NCBI RefSeq assembly: GCF_042693015.1
Contig: NZ_CP170544.1
Span: 3,534,001 to 3,598,000 of the forward strand
From: Sphingomonas_E sp042693015
GTDB taxonomy: Bacteria; Pseudomonadota; Alphaproteobacteria; Sphingomonadales; Sphingomonadaceae
Length of the DNA stretch: 64,000 nt
Reading direction: 5' to 3'
The notes beneath the pieces are model-generated. The model had not been told where the DNA came from, ran no database searches, and saw nothing but the letters and a program-made list of their open reading frames with translations. Within the stretch, counting starts at the first letter, position 1, and each line of letters opens with the position of its first letter. The translations under genes were made by a program, and so were the position numbers. This document shows positions 1 to 9,069 of this stretch, piece after piece.

Positions 1-13
1 GGCCGGAGGACAG

Positions 14-1594
14 GTGGCGGCCGCCGACTATGACATCATCATAGTCGGCGGCGGTGCCGCGGGTTGCGTCCTTGCCAGCCGGCTGTCGGAAGACGGCCGG
101 CGCCGCGTGCTGCTGATCGAAGCGGGCGAGGACACGCCGCCCGAAAGCGGCCCGCCCGAAATCCTCGACGGTCTGCGCCCGCGCCGGCCGCTGGAGGCGG
201 GCGACCGCTTCATCTGGCCAGGGCATCAAGCTGTGCTGGGCCACGGCCAGCCGGCAGCGCGCGCCTATGAGCAGGCCCGCGTGCTGGGCGGCGGCACCAG
301 CATCAACATGACATCGGCCAATCGCGGCCTCCCGCGCGACTATGCCGAATGGGCGGAGCTCGGCCTTGAAGGATGGGACTGGGACGGCGTCCTTCCCTAT
401 TTCCGGCGGCTGGAGCGCGACTGCGATCATTCCGGCCCACTCCATGGCGACGAGGGCCCCCTGCCGATCCTGCGGGGCAGCTCACGCAACTGGTCGGGCT
501 TCGCTCATGCCGTCGCAGGGGCGGCGGAAGCGCTGGGATATCGCAACATCGCCGACCAGAATGGCGTCTTCGACGACGGCTATTTCGCGCCGGCCAACAA
601 TAGCGAGAATGGCAGGCGGGTATCCACGGCGGAAGGCTATCTCGATGGCTCCGTCCGCGCCCGGCCCAATCTTGCCATCCTGACCAACAGCGAGGCGCTG
701 CGCCTCATCATTGACGGCGCCACCGTCCGCGGCGTCGTGTTGCGCGACGCCCAAGCCGGTGAACGCCATGTCCACGGTCGCGAGACAATCCTGAGCGCCG
801 GCGCGCTGCGATCGCCCGCGCTGCTGGTTGCCGCCGGCATCGGCGACGGCGCGCTCCTGCATCGGCTGGGAATAGAGGTCACCGCGCATCGGCCCGGCGT
901 CGGCCGGAACCTGATGGACCATGCCGCCTTCGGAATAGCCGTCGACCTCGCCGTCGGCGCGGCGGCGCGCCCCGAGATCGACACGCCGCACCAGATCGCT
1001 CTCCGCCGTTCCTCATCGGCCGCGTCCGCCCCTGCCTCCGATCTCTACCATGTCTTCGGAACGACTCCGGACGGTGCGGGCGCCTCTTTCGGACTCTGGC
1101 TCAACAAACCGGCTTCGCTGGGCAGCCTTGAGTTCAGACCGGTGGACGACGGCATCACCGCACATGCGACATTCAATCTTCTGGAACAGCAACGGGATGT
1201 GGACGCCGTAAAGAACGGCTTCCGCTTCATTGCCGCCCTGATCGATCAGCCGCCCTTGCGCCCCCTGGTGTCCAATCCGCGCGCCTCCCTGACCGGGATC
1301 GTCTGCGTCGGCGATTCCGTTCCGCTGCGGGAATTGCTGGCTGACGAGGATGGGTTCACCGCATTTCTGCGAACCAGCGCCAAGGGTGTCTGGCACGCCA
1401 GCGGCACCGCCCGGATGGGGCGCGTATCCGATCCCCTAGCTGTCGTCGACGGTGCCGGGCGGGTGCACGGCATAGCCGGGCTCCGGGTCGTCGACGCTTC
1501 GATTTTTCCAACCATACCAACGGCCAACATCATGCTTCCGGTCATCATGGCTGCGGAGCGGATCGCCGATCTTGTCGTGAAGGAAGCCGCATGA
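14..1594 (+). CDS. GMC-family FAD-dependent alcohol dehydrogenase/oxidase
   Basis: Glucose-methanol-choline oxidoreductase, oxidising a primary alcohol with FAD. Seen: FAD-binding Rossmann motif DIIIVGGGAAGCVL near residues 7-20 followed by LLIEAG, GMC signature RVLGGGTSINMTSANRG near 95-111, and the C-terminal active-site region WHASGTARMG (His near 460) plus PTANIMLPVIMAAE, where the second active-site position is Asn. About 526 residues, normal for the family. The GTG at 14 has GGAGGA at 5-10 but only 3 bases away, and the frame stays open to the window edge, so the true start may lie upstream. It overlaps the aldehyde dehydrogenase by four bases, so alcohol to aldehyde to acid is the likely route. 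The alcohol cannot be named; polyethylene-glycol and terpenoid dehydrogenases are in the same family. Confidence 0.9.
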   Translation: MAAADYDIIIVGGGAAGCVLASRLSEDGRRRVLLIEAGEDTPPESGPPEILDGLRPRRPLEAGDRFIWPGHQAVLGHGQPAARAYEQARVLGGGTSINMTSANRGLPRDYAEWAELGLEGWDWDGVLPYFRRLERDCDHSGPLHGDEGPLPILRGSSRNWSGFAHAVAGAAEALGYRNIADQNGVFDDGYFAPANNSENGRRVSTAEGYLDGSVRARPNLAILTNSEALRLIIDGATVRGVVLRDAQAGERHVHGRETILSAGALRSPALLVAAGIGDGALLHRLGIEVTAHRPGVGRNLMDHAAFGIAVDLAVGAAARPEIDTPHQIALRRSSSAASAPASDLYHVFGTTPDGAGASFGLWLNKPASLGSLEFRPVDDGITAHATFNLLEQQRDVDAVKNGFRFIAALIDQPPLRPLVSNPRASLTGIVCVGDSVPLRELLADEDGFTAFLRTSAKGVWHASGTARMGRVSDPLAVVDGAGRVHGIAGLRVVDASIFPTIPTANIMLPVIMAAERIADLVVKEAA

Positions 1595-3006
1595 CCGTCT
1601 ATCCGCTGCTGATCGCCGGCCAGCCGGTCAGGACCGAAACCAGCGATGCCGTGGTCGATCCCGCCACGGGCAAGCTGATCGGCTTCGCAGCCCGCGCCCG
1701 CGAGGCCGAGGTGGACGCGGCCGTCGATGCGGCAGCATCCGCCTTTCCCGCATGGGCTGCCGATGAAGCGGGGTGCCGTGCAGTGCTGGCAGCCGCCGCC
1801 GCTCGGTTGCGCGCGCACGAAAGCGAGATTGCGGAGCTGCTGACCCGCGAGCAGGGCAAGCCGCTGCGGCAGGCTGTGGCGGAAGTCACCCACAGCGCCG
1901 GCATCCTCGACGCCATGGCCCGGTTCGAGCGGCAGCCAGAATCCTTCGCCGCGGATGCCGGGCGATCGGTTCAGGTGATCGAGCGCCCCTATGGCGTGGT
2001 GGCGGCCATCACGCCGTGGAACGTGCCGCTGCTGCTGCTCTTCCACAAGATTGCCCCGGCGCTGCGGGCCGGCAACAGCGTCGTCGTCAAGCCTTCCGAA
2101 CATACTCCGCTCTCCACCCTGCGGGTCGTGGAACTGCTGGCGGAAGTCTTTCCGCCCGGCGTGCTGAACGTCATCGCTGGTGGCGGCATCACCGGCGCGC
2201 TGCTGGCATCGCACCCGAAGGTCGCGAATGTCAGCTTCACCGGCAGCGTCGCGACAGGGCGCAAGATCGCAACCGCCGCCGCGGCCAATTTCGCCCCCGT
2301 CACGCTGGAACTGGGCGGCAACGATCCCGCGATCATCCTGGCCGACGCCCCCATAAAGGATATCGCCGAAGCCCTATTCTGGGCGGCCTTCGCCAATAGT
2401 GGCCAGATCTGCTTCGCGATCAAGCGGCTCTATGTCCATGAAAGCCGGCACGATGAATTGGTCCGGCATCTCGCGGACCGCATCGATCGCACCGTGATCG
2501 GCAATGGCCTCGATCCCGCGACCGAACTCGGCCCGCTCACCGTCACCGCGCAGCGCGACCGGGTCGAGCAACTGGTTGCTGAAGCGGAGCAGGGCGGCGC
2601 GAGACGGGTCGGCGGCGGGCGGCCATTGGCCGAGGGCAACTTCCTCCGGCCGGCACTTCTCACTCATGTCGATCCGGCATCCCGTCTCGTCGTGGAAGAA
2701 CAGTTCGGCCCTGCACTGCCGATCCTGAGCTTCAGCAAGGTCGAGGATGCGATCGCCGCTGCCAACGATACCGAGTTCGGCCTGGGTGCATCCGTGTGGA
2801 CCGCCGACGCGGCAGCAGGTGCAGCGGTTGCGCGCCAGCTCGACGCCGGACTCGTCTGGACCAACAGCCACATGGAAGTCTTTCCCGGCACGCCCAAGGG
2901 CGGCTGGAAGCAAAGCGGCATCGGCTATGAAGGCGGCCGATGGGGCTATGAGCGCTTCGTGCGGGCACAAACCGCCCTTGCGCGCCCCGCGCCTTCGGCA
3001 AATTGA
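1591..3006 (+). CDS. NAD(P)-dependent aldehyde dehydrogenase
   Basis: Aldehyde dehydrogenase superfamily enzyme, about 471 residues, expected to oxidise the aldehyde made by the upstream GMC enzyme. Visible motifs: coenzyme-binding TPWNVPLLLLFHKIAPALRA, the conserved KPSEHTPLS, the Gly-rich SFTGSVATG turn, the general-base Glu in LELGGNDPA, and the nucleophile Cys in ANSGQICFAIKR (near residue 275). The C-terminal GGWKQSGIGYEGG element is also present. Start ATG overlaps the previous stop (ATGA), a sign of translational coupling. The following MFS gene begins 14 bases after its stop. Substrate range is unknown. Confidence 0.92.
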   Translation: MTVYPLLIAGQPVRTETSDAVVDPATGKLIGFAARAREAEVDAAVDAAASAFPAWAADEAGCRAVLAAAAARLRAHESEIAELLTREQGKPLRQAVAEVTHSAGILDAMARFERQPESFAADAGRSVQVIERPYGVVAAITPWNVPLLLLFHKIAPALRAGNSVVVKPSEHTPLSTLRVVELLAEVFPPGVLNVIAGGGITGALLASHPKVANVSFTGSVATGRKIATAAAANFAPVTLELGGNDPAIILADAPIKDIAEALFWAAFANSGQICFAIKRLYVHESRHDELVRHLADRIDRTVIGNGLDPATELGPLTVTAQRDRVEQLVAEAEQGGARRVGGGRPLAEGNFLRPALLTHVDPASRLVVEEQFGPALPILSFSKVEDAIAAANDTEFGLGASVWTADAAAGAAVARQLDAGLVWTNSHMEVFPGTPKGGWKQSGIGYEGGRWGYERFVRAQTALARPAPSAN

Positions 3007-3020
3007 TCAGGGAGGCCAGG

Positions 3021-4226
3021 ATGCAGGCGGGAAGCTGGCGTTCGATTCTGCTTATCTTCTTCTATGCCGAGCTTATCGCGGCATGCCACGGCAAGAGTCT
3101 GGCGCTGGTGCCGGACGTGGTGCGGACCTTCGGCGTCGATGCGCCGACGGCCAGTTGGGTGATCGGGGCCGTCGCCGTGGTCGCCGCGATCTCGGCGCCA
3201 GTCGGCGGCTGGCTGATCGACCGACTGGGTGAACTTCGCGCCATTCGCTTCGGCCTCGTCATTGCAACCGCGGGCAGCGCCGCCGGCTTCTTCGCCACCC
3301 GCTTCGACGTGCTGATCGCCTGCCGCCTGTTCGAAGGGATCGGCTATATCGCGGTCGTGCTTGGCGCGCTGGCACTGCTGATCCGTACGACCGAGGGTCA
3401 ACGCCAGACGACCGCCCTCGCCTTCTGGTCGGTCGCGTCACCGATGGGCGGCGCCCTCGCCATCGCAGCCGTATCGCCGATCGCAGGGACGCCACTTTGG
3501 CAGTGGGTGTTTGCCGGCCACGCCGTGTTGCTGCTCGTAGCGTTGTTCCTGACGCCGTTTCTTCCCGAGGCACCGGCGCGGCCCGTCGTCCGGGAACCGA
3601 TCCGCTCGGCGCTGTCGATCTACAGCTACCCCGCCGTGCTCGGCTTCCTCGGCGCGATCATCTTCCTGCAGATCTTCAAGCTCGGCGCGGGCTCGGCACT
3701 GCCGACCTTCCTGATGAACGAACATGGCGTCCCGCCCGCCTGGATCGGCGTGATTTCGGCAGGCAGCATCGCCTGTTCGGTCGGAGGCGGGATCATCGCC
3801 GGCTTCCTGTTCAACCGCGGCGCCAATGTGAAGCTGGTCGCAACCTCCGGCGCCCTGGTCTCGGCAGTCGCTACGCTCCTGGTTTATGCGCCATCGATGC
3901 CGACCTCGTTCGCGCTTGCTGCGCAGTTCGTCGGTGCGGTGAGCGGCGGCCTGCTCTTCGCCTGGATCACCACCAACATTCCCAAGGTCGCGCCCGATCC
4001 GTCGCGCGTCGGTGCGACAGGCGGCGCGGTCAGCCAGTTGCTCTACCTCGGGATGGCGATCGGCCCGTCCTTCATGTTCTTCATCCTCGCGCAGCCATCG
4101 CGCCTGCCGCTGATATTGGCTGTCGTCATCGCTTATGGCCTGCCGCTCATATTCCTGCGGCGGAAAGCCTCCCGGCGTGGCGATGAATGTCCGGGCTGGC
4201 GAGTTGAAGCTACCGATCCACAATGA
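3021..4226 (+). CDS. MFS transporter
   Basis: Major facilitator superfamily carrier of about 401 residues with roughly twelve hydrophobic segments. The first segments carry SILLIFFYAELIAACHG and SWVIGAVAVVAAISAPVGG, and the loop after TM2 has the family-like DRLGELRAIRFG (motif A position). An earlier TTG at 3003 is in frame but overlaps the upstream stop and has no ribosome site, while the ATG at 3021 has GGAGG at 3011-3015, so I use 3021. It is the last gene of the alcohol/aldehyde dehydrogenase operon, so it probably moves the alcohol or the resulting acid across the inner membrane. Direction and substrate are not readable. Confidence 0.85.
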   Translation: MQAGSWRSILLIFFYAELIAACHGKSLALVPDVVRTFGVDAPTASWVIGAVAVVAAISAPVGGWLIDRLGELRAIRFGLVIATAGSAAGFFATRFDVLIACRLFEGIGYIAVVLGALALLIRTTEGQRQTTALAFWSVASPMGGALAIAAVSPIAGTPLWQWVFAGHAVLLLVALFLTPFLPEAPARPVVREPIRSALSIYSYPAVLGFLGAIIFLQIFKLGAGSALPTFLMNEHGVPPAWIGVISAGSIACSVGGGIIAGFLFNRGANVKLVATSGALVSAVATLLVYAPSMPTSFALAAQFVGAVSGGLLFAWITTNIPKVAPDPSRVGATGGAVSQLLYLGMAIGPSFMFFILAQPSRLPLILAVVIAYGLPLIFLRRKASRRGDECPGWRVEATDPQ

Positions 4227-4824
4227 TCTCGCCAGATTGACCCCATCAGGCGCCTTCTGCGGTCTTGCGGTAGGGACGCTCCCCCCGAGCGCGGCGCGAA
4301 CAAACGACATCTGTGGACGCCCCTTCGGATGCAAGCAGTAAATCGGGGCATGTTGGCACGTAGTCGGATCCCGTCGGGGCGGCGGTTAAGGGTTTCGTTG
4401 ACGAGGACGTGCAGCTCGCGTTCGCCTCTGCCACCACTCAGCCTTTGACTGTCGAGGCTGCTCCAACTGCGGTTGTCACCCCGGTATCAGCCCCGGCGTC
4501 GACCGCCCTTGCTCCAACAGGTCCGGCGGCCAATCAATAGCACGAATTCCAGCGCGAGAATTGCCGCCAACCATGGCCTATCGTCCCCCTAAGGATCGTG
4601 CGCCATCGGCGGAACAAGAGAGGCACTACCCATGCTTCGTTCGCGACGGAAGAGGGGTGGCCATTGGCCACCCCTCACTCTTTCCAAGTTGATTCAGGCG
4701 CAACGACTCTGTCTTTGCCGGAGGCCGATCGGGCTAAGCTGAATGACCGGCAGGAATTAGGGCGCCGAATGCGCGACTTCAACGACCGGAATGTCGGCGA
4801 CAGCGGCTGCGAGGCTCGGGCCGA
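4227..4824. other. Gene-poor 600-bp interval with possible gene remnants
   Basis: No intact gene recognised. A plus frame from 4364 to 4540 is open without a good start and reads like a Pro/Ala/Thr-rich protein tail (AFASATTQPLTVEAAPTAVV, ending PAANQ-stop). A second plus frame from 4598 contains FQVDSGATTLSLPEADRAKL, which resembles the active-site strand of retropepsin-like bacterial aspartic proteases (D-[ST]-G-A-T), but the surrounding protein is missing and the frame then runs antisense into the next gene. Both could be decay products; neither is secure. Confidence 0.25.
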
Positions 4825-5298
4825 TCAATCGACGTGGAGATGTTCAAGTTCCGTCAGAATAGGTCCGAACAGGACACGGAAAAACTCGTCCTCGGCATAC
4901 ATGCGTTCCCCGGTGATGCCATTTGAACCATAGGGCAGCACGGTCAGATTGCGGAAATTCCGGATCACACCGTCGTCGTAGCGCCAGCTTATTGTGACCT
5001 CCACGGTCATCGATGTTTCGCCATAACAATAGCCATGAACCACATAGTCCACGACGTGCCGTCGCGCTTCGCCGAAGAAATGCTCATAATAGCGACGGAC
5101 GAGCGCCTTACCCTGCATTTTGAGCCCGATCGGGTGGAGCTCATAAACGGGGTGTTGAACAAGGGTACCAAGCGTCCCTTCCAGATCGTCGTGCGATTCA
5201 AGATATATGTGCCTGATCGCGTGCAGCGCGCGCTGCGCTAGGTCAGACGGAAGGTCTACAACCTGGGGAACCTGCGCATCGGCGTCGATCAATGCCAT
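4825..5298 (-). CDS. NTF2-like (SnoaL-type) fold protein
   Basis: 157-residue protein of the nuclear-transport-factor-2-like superfamily, a cone-shaped alpha+beta fold used by isomerases, cyclases, dehydratases and many non-enzymes. The pattern fits: an N-terminal helix (LAQRALHAIRHIYLES), VYELHPIGLKMQGKALVRRY with the loop before helix 3, and then beta strands HVVDYVVHGYCYGETSMTVE and SWRYDDGVIRNFRNLTVLP. Start ATG has AGGAG six bases upstream. It stands alone, with no obvious operon partner. A second NTF2-like gene lies at 34055. Function not assignable. Confidence 0.6.
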   Translation of the reverse strand: MALIDADAQVPQVVDLPSDLAQRALHAIRHIYLESHDDLEGTLGTLVQHPVYELHPIGLKMQGKALVRRYYEHFFGEARRHVVDYVVHGYCYGETSMTVEVTISWRYDDGVIRNFRNLTVLPYGSNGITGERMYAEDEFFRVLFGPILTELEHLHVD

Positions 5299-5658
5299 GC
5301 TTCACTCCTATGGCAAGAAGGTCATGCGGCGGGCACGATGGTCAATCTGGAAATCGCTCCGCAAGACGCGATTTTGCGGCAAGAGCGACATGAAACGCCG
5401 CGCGAGCTTGCTGGAGAATATGCGCGCCGCAGTCTTCACGAGATTGGTCGCCAGCACAATCTGCCTCGCCTTCGCAACCAAGCGGCTCGACCTGAAAACC
5501 GTTGAATGTCTCATCGGGCTTGGCTGTTCGTTTAGTCGCAGGAGCCGGCAACATCCACATGGACCGGTCGGCTGATCGCTTCCAAATGCCATTGGCCGCT
5601 GCCGGTAACCTATAGATCAAGGGGTTCCACGCCTCGCATAAGGCGCGGAACCGAGCGA
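5299..5658. other. 360-bp interval without a recognised gene
   Basis: Several short overlapping frames exist on both strands, but none has a ribosome site, family resemblance or consistent codon usage. It separates two minus-strand genes, so it should hold the promoter of the NTF2-like gene. Confidence 0.4.
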
Positions 5659-6213
5659 TTAGAAGGCGAAAACCACACCCGCCATCGGGCGGATGCTGTC
5701 GAAGTCATAGGTGTCTGCCTGGAGACGGAGCCTCGGGCCAGCCTCGCCGAAAATCCCGGCCATGCCGATTTCCTTCGGACCAACTTCGACGCCGAGACCA
5801 TAGGTCCAGGCCTTCTCGTCCGAGAAGCCCTTCCGGCCATTGACCCACTGATAGCCAGCCGACGCATAGATCAGGCCGCTTTGGCCTGCGCGAACGCCGG
5901 CACGACCGCGAACGCCATATTCCCAGTCGATGTCCTTGAAGCCCTTGGCGACATTGCCCTCCACGCCGACAAAGACGGGTCCCAAGGGTATGTTGACGCC
6001 GGCAACGCCCTCGATCAGGGCACCGTCCATCTTGCCGCGCGAGCCGACGGTTCCGAACTCGCTGCTGCGGTCGAAATTATGGTAGCCGCCCAGCACCCCG
6101 ACATAGGGCTCGAAGCCGACGGCGGGTTCGCTGCCGTCAGGTGAGGTAGACTGGGCGACGGCGGCGCTGCCGATCGATGCCGCGAAAGCGGCCGCGATAA
6201 GGGCAAATTTCAT
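5659..6213 (-). CDS. Outer-membrane beta-barrel protein (opacity-type)
   Basis: 184-residue exported protein, likely a small eight-strand outer-membrane barrel. Seen: Sec signal peptide MKFALIAAAFAASIGSAAVA followed by Q, then alternating hydrophobic and polar strands (FEPYVGVLGGYHNF, GVAGVNIPLGPVFVGVEGNV, GVRGRAGVRAGQSGLIYASA) and a last strand ending PMAGVVFAF, with a terminal Phe typical of barrel insertion. An upstream in-frame start would add 16 residues before the signal peptide; the ATG at 6213 has GGAGAG seven bases before it and is preferred. Related to OmpA/Opa-like porin-family proteins; specific role unknown. Confidence 0.75.
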   Translation of the reverse strand: MKFALIAAAFAASIGSAAVAQSTSPDGSEPAVGFEPYVGVLGGYHNFDRSSEFGTVGSRGKMDGALIEGVAGVNIPLGPVFVGVEGNVAKGFKDIDWEYGVRGRAGVRAGQSGLIYASAGYQWVNGRKGFSDEKAWTYGLGVEVGPKEIGMAGIFGEAGPRLRLQADTYDFDSIRPMAGVVFAF

Positions 6214-6756
6214 TGGGTACTCTCCACAGATGATCCCGGCGAGCCGGGCTGTCTCCCGCAACAGGCGGGACTGCGATAACCATCCGCTTATTCTCGGAGT
6301 TTCATCCGGCCAAAGCTAATCTTATCAGTGACATAATAGACACAGGCCATCGCGCGACGGCCTGTTTCCGAGAGTGTTCACCGCACTTAGGAGGGCATGC
6401 GGAAATGGAACGGCCCGCCGACGGGGGGGTGTCGGCGGGCCGAAATATCTCCGGGCAAAGGGGGGTGACTGCCGCAGAGTTCACTATAAGCGCTCGAACC
6501 CATCCTCGGGTTCCGACCTCCCGAATCAGCCAGGAGCTAAGAACGAAAAGATTGTCGGACAGCTCGTTCGAACCGTGATCTCGCTGTCGCGTCAAAATGC
6601 CACCGATGGGCGTCGATTACCGCAGTGATGCCCATTGGCCGTTAACGCGGTGAACGACTACCTGAGCCCCTTTATTGCCAAACCGGATGCGGCGCGTGTG
6701 AGAGCCGGGCGCGTCGGTTCTACGCCGCGCCAGGCATGGGTTGAATTGTTCCGAGC
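6214..6756. other. 540-bp interval, no gene, one strong hairpin
   Basis: No convincing coding sequence. The interval holds the promoter of the barrel gene near 6214-6300 and the perfect 12-bp stem-loop at 6411-6442. Confidence 0.4.
6411..6442. terminator. Perfect 12-bp hairpin with poly-G loop
   Basis: CGGCCCGCCGAC (6411-6422), loop GGGGGGGT, then the exact complement GTCGGCGGGCCG (6431-6442). No T-run follows on either strand, so a classic intrinsic terminator is not certain. A near copy of the design lies at 8097-8129. Confidence 0.45.
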
Positions 6757-6954
6757 CTAATCCTTCCACGCGTCCGGGTCGATCTTCCTGTCCAGGCTAC
6801 TGATCGGAATGTCGTTGAGTACCGAAACAAGCGCGTCCAGTTCCTGGTTGAACGATCCTGACGAAAAGCAGGATTGGAGCGCATCTCGTATATGGGCAAA
6901 CCGGACATCGCTGGACCTCGTCGCAGGGCTGGCGGATGATTTTCTTTCAGACAT
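6757..6954 (-). CDS. Hypothetical 65-residue protein
   Basis: Small protein not matching any family I know. The N-terminus is Ser/Arg-rich (MSERKSSASPATRSSD), then an amphipathic helical stretch (RFAHIRDALQSCFSSGSFNQ) and a helical C-terminus ending DRKIDPDAWKD. ATG at 6954 has GGGAG seven bases upstream; the GTG one codon earlier is also possible. The opposite-strand frame 6809-7012 overlaps it but has poorer composition. No operon partner is visible. Moderate doubt that it is expressed. Confidence 0.4.
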   Translation of the reverse strand: MSERKSSASPATRSSDVRFAHIRDALQSCFSSGSFNQELDALVSVLNDIPISSLDRKIDPDAWKD

Positions 6955-7252
6955 CACGCCGCTCCCCGATGGCCCTTTTTCCTCAACGCCCTGCGTGCAA
7001 GCAGTTCATTAATTGGGCTTTTAGACCAGCCGGCCCCAATCCACACCGACGCGACCGCTGACATCTGCGCGTCACATCTGCTGGTGGCAACCCTGGACGC
7101 CCCGGTTCTGGTGGCAGACTGACAAGAGGGTACGGGGCAAAACGGCCCTCGCGGTGGATTGCTTGTTGGTGGACGGCGTGCCCGAGCGGACCTGCGAACG
7201 GGCTTGCTCGTTTAGCGGCACATGTTCAGTGGCGCATTAATAAGGATTTCGG

Positions 7253-7525
7253 ATGTACATCTTCGGGCTTGTTGCTTTGCTGGCCGCTCCTTCAGATACC
7301 ACTGTCTCGATGGTCGAGACTTGCCAGACCCATGTTCTCGAACAATTCGAGACAAGCGCCGAGCGGTTGAAACTACGGCCGCCTGCCCGTCGCGCGGATG
7401 GAAGCTGGGCGATCACGGGCACCCTCGAGCGCCCGGGCGCTGTCCCGATTGGATTTCAATGTGAGATCGACCGCAAGGGGCATTTCCTCGGCGCTGCTCA
7501 GACGAGCGCGGGAAGCGAACCATGA
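7253..7525 (+). CDS. Hypothetical small exported protein (90 aa)
   Basis: Begins with a short hydrophobic stretch (MYIFGLVALLAAPSD) that could be an uncleaved or marginal signal peptide. It continues as a compact alpha/beta domain with two Cys (ETCQTHVLEQFETSA and IGFQCEIDRKGHFLG) that could form a disulfide. Ribosome site AAGGA about seven bases before the ATG. Small periplasmic proteins of this size are common in sphingomonads, but I cannot name a family. It is monocistronic as far as can be seen. Confidence 0.5.
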   Translation: MYIFGLVALLAAPSDTTVSMVETCQTHVLEQFETSAERLKLRPPARRADGSWAITGTLERPGAVPIGFQCEIDRKGHFLGAAQTSAGSEP

Positions 7526-7740
7526 TCCCTCCGAATGCCGAGCATATTATCTCAATTCCGTGATCGGCAGACGGCATGACGGCGCCCGAATGGGTTTCGT
7601 GGTGGTCAATGAGGGTTGATGTGCATCAGCGCAGGGGCACAAAGTTTTGGTGTATGTCCCGTTTATCGGCGCTTTCAATCCTAAAGCGATGCGCCGCCTG
7701 ACAGCAATTGGAGAGCTGCCGCTTTGAGCCGGACTCTTTC

Positions 7741-7908
7741 ATGCCCCAGCAAAGTGAACGAGATTATCTCGAAAATCGCCGTCGCACGTCCGAAGAGAAG
7801 GCTCGCGCCGCAATCGATCCTGCCATTGGGCGGATTCATCACGAATTCGCCAAGCACTATACCCGCAGGCTGGCGGACGAACATAACCGAACTCGGGGCG
7901 TCATATAG
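7741..7908 (+). CDS. Mini helical protein, paralog A (55 aa)
   Basis: Short, highly charged all-helical protein. Its core DYLENRRRTSEEKARAAIDP followed by AIGRIHHEFAKHYTRRL aligns without gaps with the cores of the proteins at 24996-25232, 49247-49414 and 63393-63728: aromatic at core position 2, Arg at 6, His/Tyr at 26, Leu/Phe-Ala at 29-30, aromatic at 33. This suggests a two-helix hairpin fold shared by a dispersed family. The ATG at 7741 is chosen because the conserved core begins soon after it; a TTG at 7708 would extend it. The ribosome site is weak. Function unknown. Confidence 0.55.
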   Translation: MPQQSERDYLENRRRTSEEKARAAIDPAIGRIHHEFAKHYTRRLADEHNRTRGVI

Positions 7909-8310
7909 CCGTGAAAGTTCTCAGCGCGCGCGAATTCAGCTTTGGCCGTGCCCACTGCTGGCTGGTCAATAACGGAGTCACCCGTCATTTAATCTGAATG
8001 AGCGACGGGTTTTGGGCAGGCGTGTTCGAACCTTGGATGGCAGCTATGTCGGCGGCAACCGCCATGCAGATTGGTGCTCTAGCGTGCAGGATGGATGAGC
8101 GGGCCGCCGGGGGGGGTGGCGACCCGCTCGCGCATGATACGCAGCGCAGGGCTTGTCTCCCTGCGGCCTCAACGCCCATTCTCAAGTTTGGTGCCGAGAC
8201 AAACAGTATCAGCTTGAGCGTCCAGGCTGACGGCCGTTGGTTGGCCAGTCTCGCGACATCATCGCCGTATTAAGAAGGCTATTCTCGCGCCACCGCGGAT
8301 CGTCGGCGTC
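7909..8310. other. 400-bp interval between mini-gene and regulator
   Basis: A plus frame at 7998-8273 is open, but it runs through the G-rich hairpin at 8097-8129 and loses protein-like composition after it, so I do not call it a gene. Its first 25 codons (WMAAMSAATAMQIGALA) look helical and may be a remnant. Confidence 0.35.
8097..8129. terminator. 12-bp hairpin (one mismatch) with poly-G loop
   Basis: GAGCGGGCCGCC (8097-8108), eight Gs and a T, then GGCGACCCGCTC (8118-8129), which pairs except at one position. Same architecture as 6411-6442. Could end transcription downstream of the minus-strand regulator (3' end at 8311) or of the mini-gene. Confidence 0.35.
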
Positions 8311-8955
8311 TTAGGCTTCAATCAACCCGTTGCGAACCGCGTACCTAACCAATTCAGCTGTCCCCTTTACATTCAGTCTATCCATTGCGGATAGTCGGTG
8401 CGACTCGACGGTTTTAAGCCGAATATCGAGAAGCCCACTGATCTCCCGATTGGTCCTGCCCGCGGCGACAAGCTCAACGATCTCGACTTCTCGCCGAGTG
8501 AGCGGCGTGGACAATTCGGCACGTGCGGATGATTGGAATTGGTCGAGCAGGCTCTCGGCAATTGATCCGGTGAAATACGGGCTGCCCGTCGAAAGCACTT
8601 CGATCGCTTCCATCAATTGGGCAGCCGTATCTGTCTTGAACACATAGCCGCGCGCGCCGGCGCGAAGGGCCTCAAGCGCGATGTCCTCCCGATCGTGCAT
8701 GGTGTAGATCAGCACCGGGATGTCCGGAAATGCCTGTTTCAGGCGCCGCGTAAGCTCGAGGCCATTCAACCTCGGCAGCAAATAATCAGTGATAACGAGA
8801 TCTGGCAACGTCGCGGCCGCGAGCCCAATCGCCGTGTGACCATCTGATGCTTCCGCGACGACCTCCCATCCCGCACGCGTTTCGATCAGCGCTCGCACGC
8901 CACAACGCATGAGATCATGATCTTCCGCGATAAGAATTCTGAGCCCCGTCGGCAT
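8311..8955 (-). CDS. NarL/FixJ-family response regulator (orphan)
   Basis: 214-residue two-domain regulator. The receiver domain (about residues 6-125) has the acidic pocket in IAEDHD, phosphoacceptor Asp57 in VITDYLLPR, the switch Thr in LIYTMHDRE and Lys in YVFKTD. A LuxR-type helix-turn-helix lies near 150-210 (LTRREVEIVELVAAGRTNRE, then KTVESHR). No histidine kinase is adjacent. Closely resembles the regulator at 50569-51219, including the shared LIYTMHDRE switch segment and the RYA-RN ending. An 8-bp perfect inverted repeat upstream at 9070-9093 is a candidate operator. Target genes unknown. Confidence 0.85.
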   Translation of the reverse strand: MPTGLRILIAEDHDLMRCGVRALIETRAGWEVVAEASDGHTAIGLAAATLPDLVITDYLLPRLNGLELTRRLKQAFPDIPVLIYTMHDREDIALEALRAGARGYVFKTDTAAQLMEAIEVLSTGSPYFTGSIAESLLDQFQSSARAELSTPLTRREVEIVELVAAGRTNREISGLLDIRLKTVESHRLSAMDRLNVKGTAELVRYAVRNGLIEA

Positions 8956-9069
8956 GATCTAAGCCTGCGCCGGCGAAGTGGAATGCGCCAATGCCTTGGC
9001 CTGAAGGAATTGAATAGGCACCTCTTATCCATCGCTCCTGCCGCGCCAGACTGCGATTCCAAAACAAAC

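Noticed and set aside
1246..2214. Long minus-strand frame opposite the GMC and aldehyde dehydrogenase genes
   Set aside because: Mirror of two genes with full family motifs; composition is the usual antisense of GC-rich coding DNA.
7998..8273. Plus-strand frame of 91 codons
   Set aside because: Crosses the poly-G-loop hairpin and loses protein character; kept only as a possible remnant.
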